In this document: positions 7,539 through 17,300 of the stretch, piece after piece
Position numbering within the stretch: the stretch's first letter is position 1
How the letters are laid out: the number at the start of each line of letters is the position of its first letter
NCBI GenBank assembly: GCA_038146805.1
Contig: JAYQSH010000005.1
Location: 434,001-498,000, forward strand
Source: CAIYXB01 sp038146805
GTDB taxonomy: Bacteria; Cyanobacteriota; Vampirovibrionia; LMEP-6097
Direction of reading: 5' to 3'
Length of the DNA stretch: 64,000 nucleotides
Translations under genes and position numbers: made by a program
The notes under the pieces: model-generated
Seen by the model: only the letters and a program-made list of their open reading frames with translations
What the model was told of the DNA's origin: nothing
Database searches by the model: none

Positions 7539-8932
7539 TTAACTTTGTTGATTACTGCATTATTTTTATATATTTTGCTTTAATTTTAAGCAGTGGTTTT
7601 ATTGTTAGAAAATTTTTCAAACAAAAAAGCGTTGAAACACAAGAAGATTATTTTTTAGCTGGTCGTAAACTTACAACTCCAATGTTTGTAGCGACACTAG
7701 TAACAACTTGGTATGGCAACTTACTTGGTGTTACAGAAATGGCTTACAAAGAGGGTTTGGTGCAATGGCTGACCCAAGGTATTTTTTGGTATGCCGCTTA
7801 TGTGTTTTTTGCTTTTTTTATTGCAAAAAAAATTCGCAAATCTAAATTATTTACTTTGCCAGATCAACTTGAAAAATTTTACGACCGTAAAACAGCTATT
7901 TTGGGAGCATTGATAAATTTAATTATGCTCAGCCCTGCAGCATATATTTTATCTATGGGCTTAATTTTTGAAATTATTTTTCAAATACCCTTAAGCCAAG
8001 GCTTAATAATTGGCAGTATTATAACTTTTATTTATACCTTTAGAGGTGGTTTTAAAGCTGTTGTAGTAACTGATATGCTGCAATTCTTTTTTATGTTTTT
8101 AGGCTTAGCTTTAATTATTCCTTTTGCCATTAACAAATTTAGTCTCACACAACTCTTAGCAAATATCCCAAACTCTCATCTAAGCCTGACTGGGTCTTAC
8201 TCATGGCAAATTGTGCTTGCTTGGCTAGTGATTGCTTCATGGACACTAATAGACAGTAACTTCTATCAAAGATGTTATAGTGCTCGGGATTATAAAACAG
8301 CTCAACGAGGAATTTTAATAGCAACAGCTTTTTGGTTTGTTTTTGATTTTATGGTCTGCCTAGTTGGCTTATTTGCTTTTTCAGCAATGCCAAATTTAGA
8401 ACCTGCTACGGCTTTAGTCGGATTTGCTAATTCCGTATTACCGCCAATTGCCAAAGGTGTTTTTTTTACTGGATTACTTGCAACAGTAATGTCAACTTTA
8501 GATTCTTTAAGTTTTTCAAGTGCCATGTGCTTTACAAAAGATATTTACCAAAGAATCTTTAAAGTTACAGATACAACAAAAGTTATTTTTGTAAATAAAA
8601 TTACTATTACCGTTGTGGTTTTATTGGGGATTATAGTTGCAATTAATTTTCAATCATTAATAAAACTCATGTACTATAAAGCTTCCATTGGCATTAGCGG
8701 TTTACTTTTACCACTTTTATGTGGGTTTTTTTTAAAGAAAAAACTCAATGCCAATAGTGCTTTTTTTAGCATAATTGCAGGATCAAGCGCCTGTATCATC
8801 TGGCTCATACTACAAAAGCTCTATATTATTAGTATTAATTTTGAAGCAATCTTTGTAGGCTTACTTGCTTCAAGCATAACAATGTTCGCAATTGAATTTC
8901 AACAAAGGCGGGATTATAATAAAAATAGATGA
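7538..8932 (+). CDS. Sodium:solute symporter family protein, start unresolved
   Basis: This is a polytopic inner-membrane transporter of about 464 residues. The signature TQEDYFLAGRKLTTPMFVAT and the following segment WYGNLLGVTEMAY are typical of the SSS family (Na+/proline, pantothenate and related symporters). About 11-12 hydrophobic segments follow. The first ATG in frame is 7682, but that would remove the first helix and the signature. The frame is open back to 7523 with no ATG, GTG or TTG. An ATT at 7538 overlapping the upstream stop is possible. So is a TTG at 7548 if one T is missing from the T5 run near 7562. Translation is probably coupled to the peroxidase. The solute is unknown. 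Confidence 0.85.
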   Translation: MNFVDYCIIFIYFALILSSGFIVRKFFKQKSVETQEDYFLAGRKLTTPMFVATLVTTWYGNLLGVTEMAYKEGLVQWLTQGIFWYAAYVFFAFFIAKKIRKSKLFTLPDQLEKFYDRKTAILGALINLIMLSPAAYILSMGLIFEIIFQIPLSQGLIIGSIITFIYTFRGGFKAVVVTDMLQFFFMFLGLALIIPFAINKFSLTQLLANIPNSHLSLTGSYSWQIVLAWLVIASWTLIDSNFYQRCYSARDYKTAQRGILIATAFWFVFDFMVCLVGLFAFSAMPNLEPATALVGFANSVLPPIAKGVFFTGLLATVMSTLDSLSFSSAMCFTKDIYQRIFKVTDTTKVIFVNKITITVVVLLGIIVAINFQSLIKLMYYKASIGISGLLLPLLCGFFLKKKLNANSAFFSIIAGSSACIIWLILQKLYIISINFEAIFVGLLASSITMFAIEFQQRRDYNKNR

Positions 8933-10809
8933 ATTTCTTGAGGCTTTTATTTTTAACTTTTACAATAAGTTGGTTCTTAATACCAGACAAATGTTTTGCC
9001 ACAAGATTTAAAACTTATCAAGGCTTAGTTGAAATACTTTTTATTGATTCACATGATAAACCACAAAAAATTTATAAATTAATTTTAGAAGATGGTTCAA
9101 AAATAATTTTAAAAACAAAAAAAGATCCTAATTTTGCTCCTCTTGAAGCAGTAACAATTCAAGGTGCAATTAAAAACAACAAACTATACGCAAAAGAAAT
9201 TATACGCAAAAAAGATAGATCTTTAATGAATTCAAATTCCTATCGCAGTGGTAATAGAAAGCTATTAGTTGTACAGATTACAGACGCTGGATTTTCAGAA
9301 AGTTTTATTCCATATACAAGTAGCGAGATTAATGACTTTTATTTTAGTGACTCAATATCAGTCAAAGACTATATTGCAGAAAATTCTGATACTCGGTTAA
9401 ATATTACTGGACTTACTATAGACACACTCGCTGTACCAAATCTATGTCAAAATGATCAACTTTTTGATAGGTCAATTGAAACTACTGTACTTGCCACCGT
9501 AGACACTCTTATAGATGACTTAGATAGCTATAGCTATGCACATATCATAGTTCCAGACAAAGATGAATGTTTAGCAAATGCTGCAGGCATTGGTACAGTA
9601 GGAAATACCATATATAGTTCTGCAAAACATGGAAATATTTTTCTTGGCGTGAGCTTTATTAGAGCTTACAATCAAAGTAGCTATGAATATACTTTCTTAA
9701 GCACAATATTACATGAGTTAGGACATAATATTGGCTTAGGACATGCAAATGCTAATTCTTGTGGTGTAGATGTCTTTCAAAGCAAAGCTTGCACCGGAAT
9801 TGAATACGGTGATGGTCATAGTATTATGGGAACAGCACCTACGCTTGCTCATTTTAATGGCATACAAAAACAAGACCTCGGCTGGTTAAACAGCAATCAG
9901 ATTTTAACAGTGGATTCTGATACAAGCCTAGAAAATATCAGCTTAATTCCAATGGCAAGTAGCGCGGCTGGCTATAAAATGATTCGCATCAAAAGAAATG
10001 ATGGACTATATTACAGCATAGAATATAGACAAGCACATGGTTATGATGATGTATTAGAAAGAAGTTTTTTAAACAAAAACTTTTCTGGGTTTTTAGTTTA
10101 TGTAGATGAAGAAAATATTGGTAATAGACCAGTGCTTATTGATAGCGAGTTTGAAGACTTTAGAGCAAGCTCAGAATATATCTCTGGGTCTTATTCATAT
10201 TATTCAAACTACGATATGACAAGCTCAATGAATGAAAGAGCTTTATTTGCTGTTGGGGAAGATTTTGATGATAATGTAAACAAAATATTAGTACAAACAA
10301 CAGAACTTACGACTGATGCCGCAACTATTAATATCAAAAAAGGTGATTGCTTTTATAGTGACAACTCAGAGGGTGATGAAAACGATAATTCAGACGAGGA
10401 AGATTTTACAAGCAATTTTTTAGATTTCAAAGATTTAGCTTCAGAAATCTATCTTAAATACAAAAGACCCAGCAAAATTCTTTTGGATATTTCAGCAAAT
10501 TTGCAAGAAGCTCAAAATGGTATGAAATTTAAAATCACGAAATCAGCAAATTTTAAAAATGTTACCAAGATAAAGAAAAACTCTTTTCATTATCAGCGAG
10601 ATGGCAGAGTAAAAATTTTAGTGGCACCAGAACGAAAACTTATTAAACAAGGTTATGTTGCTGACGAAAATGGAGAATACACACTAGAAGTTTTGATAAA
10701 ACAAAAATCAAAAAGACCTAGTTTTACTCCGAGAGTTTTGGAATTTAAAGTCAAATCTAAAGACTCGAGATACTTATTACTGGTTTGGAAGCACGCCCAT
10801 AATTTATAA
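8929..10809 (+). CDS. Secreted zinc metalloprotease, gametolysin-like (M11) metzincin
   Basis: A Sec signal peptide (about residues 1-24) leads a 626-residue secreted protease. The zinc site HELGHNIGLGH is at 262-272: three His ligands and Glu263 as base, the extended metzincin pattern. The Met-turn is HSIMG at about 297-301, followed by FNGIQKQDLGWL, as in M11 gametolysin-like peptidases. Acidic residues cluster near 475-500 (NSEGDENDNSDEEDF), perhaps binding calcium. Substrates are unknown. The ATG overlaps the symporter stop (ATGA), so the two are translationally coupled. The last 16 codons (KSKDSRYLLLVWKHAHNL at the end) are encoded by a family C repeat, so the natural C-terminus was replaced or extended by an element. 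Confidence 0.88.
   Translation: MNFLRLLFLTFTISWFLIPDKCFATRFKTYQGLVEILFIDSHDKPQKIYKLILEDGSKIILKTKKDPNFAPLEAVTIQGAIKNNKLYAKEIIRKKDRSLMNSNSYRSGNRKLLVVQITDAGFSESFIPYTSSEINDFYFSDSISVKDYIAENSDTRLNITGLTIDTLAVPNLCQNDQLFDRSIETTVLATVDTLIDDLDSYSYAHIIVPDKDECLANAAGIGTVGNTIYSSAKHGNIFLGVSFIRAYNQSSYEYTFLSTILHELGHNIGLGHANANSCGVDVFQSKACTGIEYGDGHSIMGTAPTLAHFNGIQKQDLGWLNSNQILTVDSDTSLENISLIPMASSAAGYKMIRIKRNDGLYYSIEYRQAHGYDDVLERSFLNKNFSGFLVYVDEENIGNRPVLIDSEFEDFRASSEYISGSYSYYSNYDMTSSMNERALFAVGEDFDDNVNKILVQTTELTTDAATINIKKGDCFYSDNSEGDENDNSDEEDFTSNFLDFKDLASEIYLKYKRPSKILLDISANLQEAQNGMKFKITKSANFKNVTKIKKNSFHYQRDGRVKILVAPERKLIKQGYVADENGEYTLEVLIKQKSKRPSFTPRVLEFKVKSKDSRYLLLVWKHAHNL
10752..10798 (+). repeat. Family C repeat, half copy (C2) inside the protease gene
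   Basis: These 47 bp match the right half of the copies at 793-897 and 12785-12892 with one or two differences. Here the sequence is read as the C-terminal codons of the metalloprotease, which stops 11 bp after the repeat ends. Confidence 0.9.
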
Positions 10810-10811
10810 AG

Positions 10812-10896
10812 TGGTGGGCTTGTAGAGAGTCGAACTCTAACGCCTTACGGCACATGATCCTAAGTCAAGCGCGTCTACCAATTCCGCCACAAGCCC
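10812..10896 (-). tRNA. tRNA-Leu (anticodon UAG)
   Basis: The minus strand folds as a class II tRNA. The acceptor stem GGGCUUG pairs with CAAGCCC, and the D-arm contains GGAAUUGGUAGACGC. The anticodon loop CUUAGGA gives UAG, reading CUA and other CUN leucine codons. A long variable arm (GCC/GGC stem) and a T-arm with UUCGACU follow, and CCA is encoded at 10814-10812. The anticodon stem (CUUGA with UCAUG) has one U-U mismatch at positions 28-42 where a U-A pair is usual. The gene stands alone between the protease and yggS. Confidence 0.97.
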
Positions 10897-11020
10897 AAAA
10901 TGCATAAAACTAGAAATCATTAATAGTTTTACTTTTTAACAAAATAGCACAAAATTAGTTACTATTAAAATATCTATTGATTAATTAAGCATTTAGATTT
11001 AAAAAAAGCAAAGGCATCAA

Positions 11021-11668
11021 ATGTTAGAAGATCAGCTCAAAAAAATAGATATAAATACAGATTATGCTTTATCACAAAATAAAGTAAAACTTGTTGCTGT
11101 CTCAAAATATGCCAGTGATGAACAAGTTCAAGAAGCCTACGATCTTGGCATAAGAGATTTTGGTGAAAATTACATAATGCCTGCTCTCAAAAGACAAAAA
11201 ACTTTGAATTTTAGAGATGAGGTTAGATGGCATTTACTTGGACCCATACAAAAAAACAAAATCAATAAAGTAGTTGGGAACTTTGATTTAATCCATTCCG
11301 TACATACACAGGAGATTGCTTACTTAATAAATCAAAAGCAGAAGCACTTAACTTGGTACAAAATATTTTGCTTCAAGTAAATTTAACACAAGACAAATCA
11401 GGATTTTTAGAATCAGAAATTGAAGAGGTTTTTTTAGATTTAGTCAAATTAAAAATATAAAGATCCAAGGTTTAATGTTAATGAATTATCATGAAATTCT
11501 CAAAAAACAGAAACTAATTTTAATCGCATGCGTCTTTTGAAAGAGATGATGACAACTCATTGTCCAAATAGTGATTTTGAACTATCAATGGGAATGTCAA
11601 ATGATTATCATCTTGCTGTCAAAAATGGCGCAACAATAATTAGGATAGGCAGAAATCTGTTTTCTTAA
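11021..11668 (+). pseudogene. yggS: YggS/PROSC-family PLP homeostasis protein, frameshifted twice
   Basis: YggS binds pyridoxal phosphate and buffers cellular PLP. The first 100 residues are intact: KLVAVSK (the PLP lysine), FGENY, and RWHLLGPIQKNKINKVVGNF. The frame then shifts near 11330 into EALNLVQNILLQVNLTQDKS and on to IKIQGLMLMNYHEIL. It shifts again near 11510 into RMRLLKEMM, LSMGMSNDYHLAV and IRIGRNLFS. Each shift is corrected by adding one A to a short A run (AAA near 11331 and A6 near 11504). With both corrections the protein is about 216 residues, near the family length. yggS next to sepF is a common arrangement in Gram-positive and cyanobacterial genomes. It is either two homopolymer errors or a young pseudogene. 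Confidence 0.85.
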
Positions 11669-11691
11669 AATGGGAGTACAATAAAAGTTCG

Positions 11692-12257
11692 ATGTTTAAA
11701 TTAAAAAAATTGTGGATGGGTCCAGAAAATAAAGATATCAAAGAAGGTTTTGATAATTTATTTGACATAGAGGATGATTATAAAATTCCAGCACCAACAG
11801 CGGAAGTAAAAACACGCTTAAATTCAATGACAGACTCAGGTATACAAGAAAACAAAAAAGAAGGATTTGACGCAGCTATGGAATCAGTATTTGGAAGAAA
11901 GCAAGGAAATGAGAATTACGAAAGAGCAAATTTCAATTCGTCACCTTTACAAGTTGTTCAACACGGAACCAATGGTGTAAACATTGTGGTTGTTGAACCT
12001 AGAAGTTTTGAAGATAGTTTAGAAATAGTAAATAATTTAAAAGAAAGAAAATCAGTAATTGTAAACTTGCAATATTTAGATCAAGAAATGTCACAAAGAG
12101 TTATTGATTTTGTCAGTGGAGCAACTTTGGCTTTAGATGGTACTCAAGAAAGAGTAGGTCATGGAGTATTTATTTTGCTTCTATGAACTGCACTGTACAA
12201 ACAGAAAATATTAGTCATAAATCTTATAAAGATTTATTTGGCAAAGCTTTTAATTAA
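11692..12257 (+). CDS. sepF: Cell division protein SepF, 3' frameshift
   Basis: SepF forms rings, tethers FtsZ to the membrane and bundles it. The N-terminus (MFKLKKLWMG) may be the membrane-binding helix, followed by a disordered linker of about 80 residues. The globular SepF domain starts near residue 90 (NIVVVEPRSFEDSLEIVNNL) and contains VIVNLQYLDQEMSQRVIDFV and the glycine region ERVGHGVFI. The frame ends early at 12186 as FILLL. Adding one T to the T4 run near 12175 restores FIFASMNCTVQTENISHKSY and a stop at 12257, matching the usual end (VFIFAP). Its partner FtsZ, with a matching C-terminal tail, is encoded at 52660-53952. A strong terminator follows. Confidence 0.88.
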
Positions 12258-12290
12258 GTATAAAAATTTCCCATACCCCCAACTCCTGTT

Positions 12291-12325
12291 ACAAAAACCC
12301 AAGGCTAATCGCTTTGGGTTTTTGT
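12291..12325 (+). terminator. Rho-independent terminator after sepF
   Basis: The sequence ACAAAAACCCAA pairs with TTTGGGTTTTTGT around a short GC-flanked loop (GGCTAATCGC). The A-rich and T-rich flanks make it usable in both directions. It lies 34 bp after the restored sepF stop and just before the repeat cluster. Confidence 0.8.
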
Positions 12326-12333
12326 ACTCAGTA

Positions 12334-12518
12334 ATTATTAGAACACTTCGGACCGTGTTCATTTTGTCTCATTATTAGGACACTTCGGACCGTGTTCATT
12401 TTGTCTCATTATTAGAACACTTCGGACCGTGTTCTTTTTGTCTCATTATTAGAACACTTCGGACCGTGTTCTTTTTGTCTCATTATTAGAACACTTCGGA
12501 CCGTGTTGATTTTGTCTC
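12334..12518 (+). repeat. Tandem array of family B: five exact 37-bp units
   Basis: Five head-to-tail units of 37 bp fill exactly 185 bp. Each unit contains ATTATTAG-ACACTTCGG, then ACCGTGTT, then TTTTGTCTC. Differences between units are a few single bases (A or G before ACACTT; C-A, C-T or G-A after GTGTT). There are no spacers, so it is not a CRISPR array. The same motif is inverted at 759-788 and forms both arms of the 54069-54212 inverted repeat. Confidence 0.97.
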
Positions 12519-12657
12519 ATGAATCAATAAATTAACCTAGCTACTGTTAACAAATCCCAATAACTGCCCTACTCTACTGCCTCAAAGTCATGATTTACAA
12601 GCAGTAAACTGAAGCCTTTTTGGGGCGCTAGAAGTCCTTGTTCTCAAAATTTGTTAA

Positions 12658-12743
12658 TGGGACTGATTCCAAACCCCATTTTGAATTTTAAAATACAGTG
12701 AAATGTTAAAATCACTAGCAAATGGGGTCAGAAATCAGTCCCA
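12658..12743. repeat. Family D inverted-repeat element (D1)
   Basis: An 86-bp element whose ends pair: TGGGACTGATTCCAAACCCC on the left and GGGGTCAGAAATCAGTCCCA on the right. The middle is AT-rich with a smaller hairpin (AGTGA/TCACT). The left arm recurs at about 57418-57440 inside a family A copy. No coding content. Confidence 0.75.
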
Positions 12744-12784
12744 CAAACGACCTTACGCTTAGCTTGTTTCACTGCGTAAAACTC

Positions 12785-12892
12785 ACTAAGCGACGGTGTT
12801 TGATTCTTTTGTTAGGCGTGTCTAACCAAACCCTACTTATGCCCAAATCTAAAGACTCGAGATACTTATTACGGGTTTGGAAGCACGCCCTT
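12785..12892 (+). repeat. Family C repeat (C3)
   Basis: This is nearly identical over about 105 bp to 793-897, including the foldback with arms GGCGTG/CCAAACCC and GGGTTTGG/CACGCC. Together with the B array, D1 and A2 it belongs to a 720-bp repeat cluster (12334-13053) that fills the space between sepF and dprA. About 12540-12590 also holds a reversed fragment of the A1 interior. Confidence 0.9.
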
Positions 12893-12920
12893 AATAGCAG
12901 CTAATAATGTTTTTTTTTAG

Positions 12921-13053
12921 TATCCACTGAAAAATGCTAGTTCATCGATTTCTCAACCCTGATCCAAGAGTAGAACTTAGCTCAGGGACTGAATCCTTAA
13001 TATTTTTGTTAAGCGGATAGCACCTCAAAACTGCGTTTTTCAGCGAATCCATA
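12921..13053. repeat. Family A inverted-repeat element (A2)
   Basis: About 133 bp with ends TATCCACTGAAAAATG and, at the right, CGTTTTTCAGCGAATCC. The interior (CTCAACCCTGATCCAAGAGT, then TTAGCTCAGGG, then AATATTTTTGTTAAGCGGAT) matches the copies at 57399-57541 and 59565-59702. It encodes no protein. Confidence 0.85.
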
Positions 13054-13100
13054 AAATTAAAAATGCTTTGAAGCAAGCTCTTGACCTTGAGGGCTAATTC

Positions 13101-14279
13101 TTAACTTGCAACAAACAAAGCCCCTCTTCTTGAAACACGCCCTTGTAGTTCTAAGTCTGATAAATGATTCATCAAATCTAATTGAGAATTATATGATAAG
13201 TTACATAATAAAAGATCAAAATCATTAATACCAGAGTCTAAGAGCTCAATTAGAGGGTCGTCTAGTTTTGAATTTGGTTTTTGTTTTGTGTAAGATTTTG
13301 AATTTATTTTTGAGTTTGTGCTTAATTTTAGATTTGAAGCATTAAAATTCACTTGCCTAGTTTGCCTTGTTTTTGTTTGCGTATTGGTTTTCATTATTGC
13401 TCCTTTTGATTTTGTAATCGATTCTTTTAAATAAGGTTCTAAATCTAGATAACTAATAATTGCGCTTGCCTTAAATAGAGGCTTAGCAAAACCATTATGC
13501 AAAAGTTCTAGCCCACCAGCAAAACTTTTTTTATTGATATCACTAACTAAAACATAAAGGTCTTTTTCTAGATCTAAGCAATGTTTAGCAGTAATTAAAG
13601 CCCCACTATCTTGCGGTGCTTCAAGCACAACACAAGTATTAGCAAGCGCTGATATTAAACGATTGCGCTGAGCAAAACTATAATGAGTCGCATTTTGCAT
13701 AGGGTGATATTCAGAAATCACTAAGCCCTTTGCTTGCAAGTCTTTAAAAACTTGATTTTGTTTGCCGTAATATTTAAAGCTTAAATGCCCTGATGCAATA
13801 ACAGCAATACTAGCAATATCATGTTTTAAAGCAGTACAATGTGCCGTCAAATCTATGCCGCGAGCTAAACCACTAACAACAGTAACAGCATAATCTTGCA
13901 AAACTTCTACCATAACAGCACAACTATGCTCAGCATAAAAAGAAGAATTTCGTGTACCCACAACAGCCAAATTAAAATTAGAACTAACTAAATCATAATT
14001 ACCGACATAATATACTAAGGCTGGCGGATTTGATAAATGATAAAAAACAGAAGGATAATTATCATCGGCAAAACAAGAATAATAAATACTGTGCTTTGCA
14101 GCAAAAGTTTCAAGCTCTGTTTTACTAAGTTCAATATCAGCTTTACTAATATTGAACTCGAGGAGCAAATTATCTAAATTATTTAAAGACTTAATTAGCT
14201 TTTGATCAGTGCATAAATTATGCTTCTTGATATGATTAAAGACATAAGCTTTGTAAGCATTTTGTTCAAAGTTTTGCAT
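13101..14279 (-). CDS. dprA: DNA processing protein DprA/Smf
   Basis: DprA loads RecA on incoming single-stranded DNA during natural transformation. The 392-residue protein has the Rossmann-like DprA domain. Visible motifs are VVGTRNSS at about 106-113, VVSGLARGIDLTAH at about 134-147, the segment AQRNRLISALANTCVVLEA, and SGALITAKHCLDLEKD. An asparagine/lysine-rich linker (about 285-340) leads to a short C-terminal winged-helix-like region (PLIELLDSGINDFDLLL, then ELQGRVSRRGALFVAS), the usual DprA C-terminal domain. The gene stands alone, divergent from the PEP carboxylase-like gene. Its presence implies a capacity for DNA uptake, relevant to the integration scar at 3.3-6.3 kb. Confidence 0.94.
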   Translation of the reverse strand: MQNFEQNAYKAYVFNHIKKHNLCTDQKLIKSLNNLDNLLLEFNISKADIELSKTELETFAAKHSIYYSCFADDNYPSVFYHLSNPPALVYYVGNYDLVSSNFNLAVVGTRNSSFYAEHSCAVMVEVLQDYAVTVVSGLARGIDLTAHCTALKHDIASIAVIASGHLSFKYYGKQNQVFKDLQAKGLVISEYHPMQNATHYSFAQRNRLISALANTCVVLEAPQDSGALITAKHCLDLEKDLYVLVSDINKKSFAGGLELLHNGFAKPLFKASAIISYLDLEPYLKESITKSKGAIMKTNTQTKTRQTRQVNFNASNLKLSTNSKINSKSYTKQKPNSKLDDPLIELLDSGINDFDLLLCNLSYNSQLDLMNHLSDLELQGRVSRRGALFVAS

Positions 14280-14331
14280 AAAGTTATTATACCTTACTTT
14301 TGTAAGAGGGTGGGTTAATTTTATTTTATTT

Positions 14332-17300
14332 ATGGCAATTAAAGAAAAAAATCAAATCTCACAATCTGTGCGCGCTCTATATAGAATCATTGGCAGAATT
14401 ATAGGCAGGCAAATTTTTGATCGTATTAGTAACGATAAACATATCAGTGAAAATGCCGAAATCAGAAGAAGCATCGCACAAGAATTTATAAGTGCCATCA
14501 CTGAACTCAGACACGAATTAAGACAAGAGCGCGATTTCAAAAATATCGAAAAAATTATCAATAAATTTTTTGCAAAAGAAAACAAAGATATTTCTATCAA
14601 ACAACTGGCATGGATCTTAGAAGCATACTTACTGCTAAATCAATCCAGCACAGCAAGCGCGCAAGTAACCAAAGCAACTGCAAAAATGCCAGATAGCTTA
14701 CAGATGGGGCAATTGATCGATAGTATAAGAACAAAAATTTTACAAGAAAAAAAATTAGCAGAAGTTTTCACCAAGGATTTTTCTTTGAATTTGGTTTTAA
14801 CAGCACATCCAACGGCTGGTATTCAACCCGACTATATTCATCATATTAAAAATCTAGTAAACGCCATTCAAAAAATTGCTTTTCAAGTTGACCCAAAAGA
14901 CTGGGAAAAAATTGCAAAAGACCACTCAAACGCAAGCCTAGAATCAAACATTAGTGAAATTATTGAAGAAATCAACCTCTCTGTAAGTCATATGGTGAGA
15001 GCACAACCTTACAACAAAGAAAAACTCACACCAAGCGATGAGTCAAGAAATTTTTTAAACAATATTGCAGAAGCATGGTCGGTAATACCAAACAAAATTA
15101 CTAGCCTCGAAAAAGAACTACGAAAATACTTAGGTAAAGAATTTAGAATACATCCAAGATTTTTTAGAATTCATTCTTGGGTAGCAAGAGACATCGACGG
15201 CAATCCAACCGTCAGCATTGATGAACATTTGCACTCAATGTACAACGAAAAACTTTTCTTTTTGAATCAATACAGAGCTGACCTTGAACAACTTTGGCAA
15301 AATTTAAGTGATGACTTTACTGATCACCAGCAATTACCAAGCAAAACTTTTTTTGTTGATGAAAATTTCAAACAACATTATTTGAAAACCTTAGATGAAA
15401 TAAAAGATGATATTAATTACCACAACCAAGCATATAGAGTAGTGATTTTTAAAATCATTCAAGATCTTGATGATATTTTAAATCAACTATTTTTCATTGG
15501 TGAAATTAATTTAGAAACTATTGCAGCATTACCACAATACAACCTTGAAGAACTTATCATCAAACCACTTGAACTAATTCGTGCCAACAAAGAAGCAGTT
15601 TTGATTCAAGAAATTGATGATCTAATTCGCAAAGTACAAATCTTTGGTTCATTTGGTTCACATGGGCATACCCGTCAAGGTGCAGAAATCTTACGCACCA
15701 TGACCAAGTACCTTACTTCTTATTGGGACAATGATACAGAAGGAAAAACTAAATTTCTTTTAGATTCCAATACTGAAAACTTTAGCTACCCAGTCTTAAA
15801 AACTAAAATTGAAGTGCAATATCAAAAAGACTCTGAAAAAAACCAGAAAAAATTAATGCAAACTTTGGATTTACTAATGCTAAGTCAATTTGGCTCTATT
15901 CAAAGACAGATCATTAGTATGAATGAAAACTTTGAAGATATGCTTAATGCTCTATGTCTTGCCAAAACTTTTAACGCTTTTCAGCCAAGTAACGGCACAA
16001 ACTTACCAAGTTCACGCCTAGAAATTGTGCCACTCACTGAGCAAATTTTAGATCTTCGTAATTCATATAAAGTAACAATAGATGCTTTAACCAATAGAGC
16101 TTGGCATCAATATTTAATTGCTAATAAAGGTCGTTTTTATAAAATGCGTGGACCTTCAGATAGCGGTAAACAAAACGGTTTTGTCGCTTCGCAATGGGAA
16201 ATGTTTAGATCAAAACAATTCGACACTATTGTTATAGAAATCTTTAATGCATTTCTTCTAAGTAAACTTGAAAAAGACAATAGCAAATTAGATATTTGGC
16301 GCAAAACTAATGTTGACCAAGATTGTTCAGAGACAAAAGTGATACAAGAAAGCTTTAATGCTTTTGAAAGTTTTTTTGCTGGAGCAGATTTTGATGAAGC
16401 ATTATGGCAAAAAGCACATCAAGAACTAGACTTGAAAAAAATTCGCTTAATAAATTTTGATGGTTGGGGTGAACCTGTTGAGCGCGGGGGCGGACTTGAG
16501 TTTGAAGATACCGTTAAGCATACTCAGCCACTTGGTTCATTACCTTATTACGAACGTACTTTACAAGGTGGTGGCGCTCAACAACTCAATTCAAATCTGA
16601 GAACAAAACAAGCCGTGCAAGATTTTATCAATGGAGTTACTGAAATTGCTGTAAGAAGATACACTCTAAACAAAAGTTATAACAGCGAAGCTTTTGTTTT
16701 AAACAAAAATTTTGTTTACACAATGGAAAAATTAGTTGCAATTTTAAGAGGATCTCTAAGAGGAGAAGTTTTTGGTTTAGATTTAGAAGACGATAAAAAA
16801 ATAAGCAACGAAAACGCATTAAGAAATTATTTTAGACATGTCATCAAATCTCCTTTGGTATTTTTAGATTTGTTCAATATCGCAAGTAGACCAACTTCAC
16901 GTTCAGGTTCACAAATAAAAGAATTTTTAAATGAAGATCAATATGCCAACAATATTGATGCCATGATTGATAACTTAAAAAGCGAAGATATCATTGCCAT
17001 ATTAAGCGACGTTCGGGCTATTCCTTATGCTGCAATGTTTTCATTATTAGGCGGTAACCATGTTTCATTCTATGGTTTTAACAAAATTCTAGAAGACAAA
17101 GAAAAATATAGTTTTGTAAAAGGCGAAAGCAAAAAAACCTGCTTGGAATGGATTAAACATTTTTACCATAATGATTTTGAAACACAAGAAACTCTATTAA
17201 TAAAACATATTATGGATTCACTTGAAAAAGGTATCTTTACTTGTGATCAAGCTTGTTACAGAAAGGCACATGAAATCATTGAACTTGCCACCAATAATGA

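Noticed and set aside
12334..12518. CRISPR array
   Set aside because: The 37-bp repeats touch each other with no spacers, there are no cas genes in the window, and the unit occurs elsewhere as a mobile inverted repeat.
12722..12904. Protein-coding gene of 60 codons
   Set aside because: The frame is built from pieces of family D and family C repeats, which are also present as non-coding copies.
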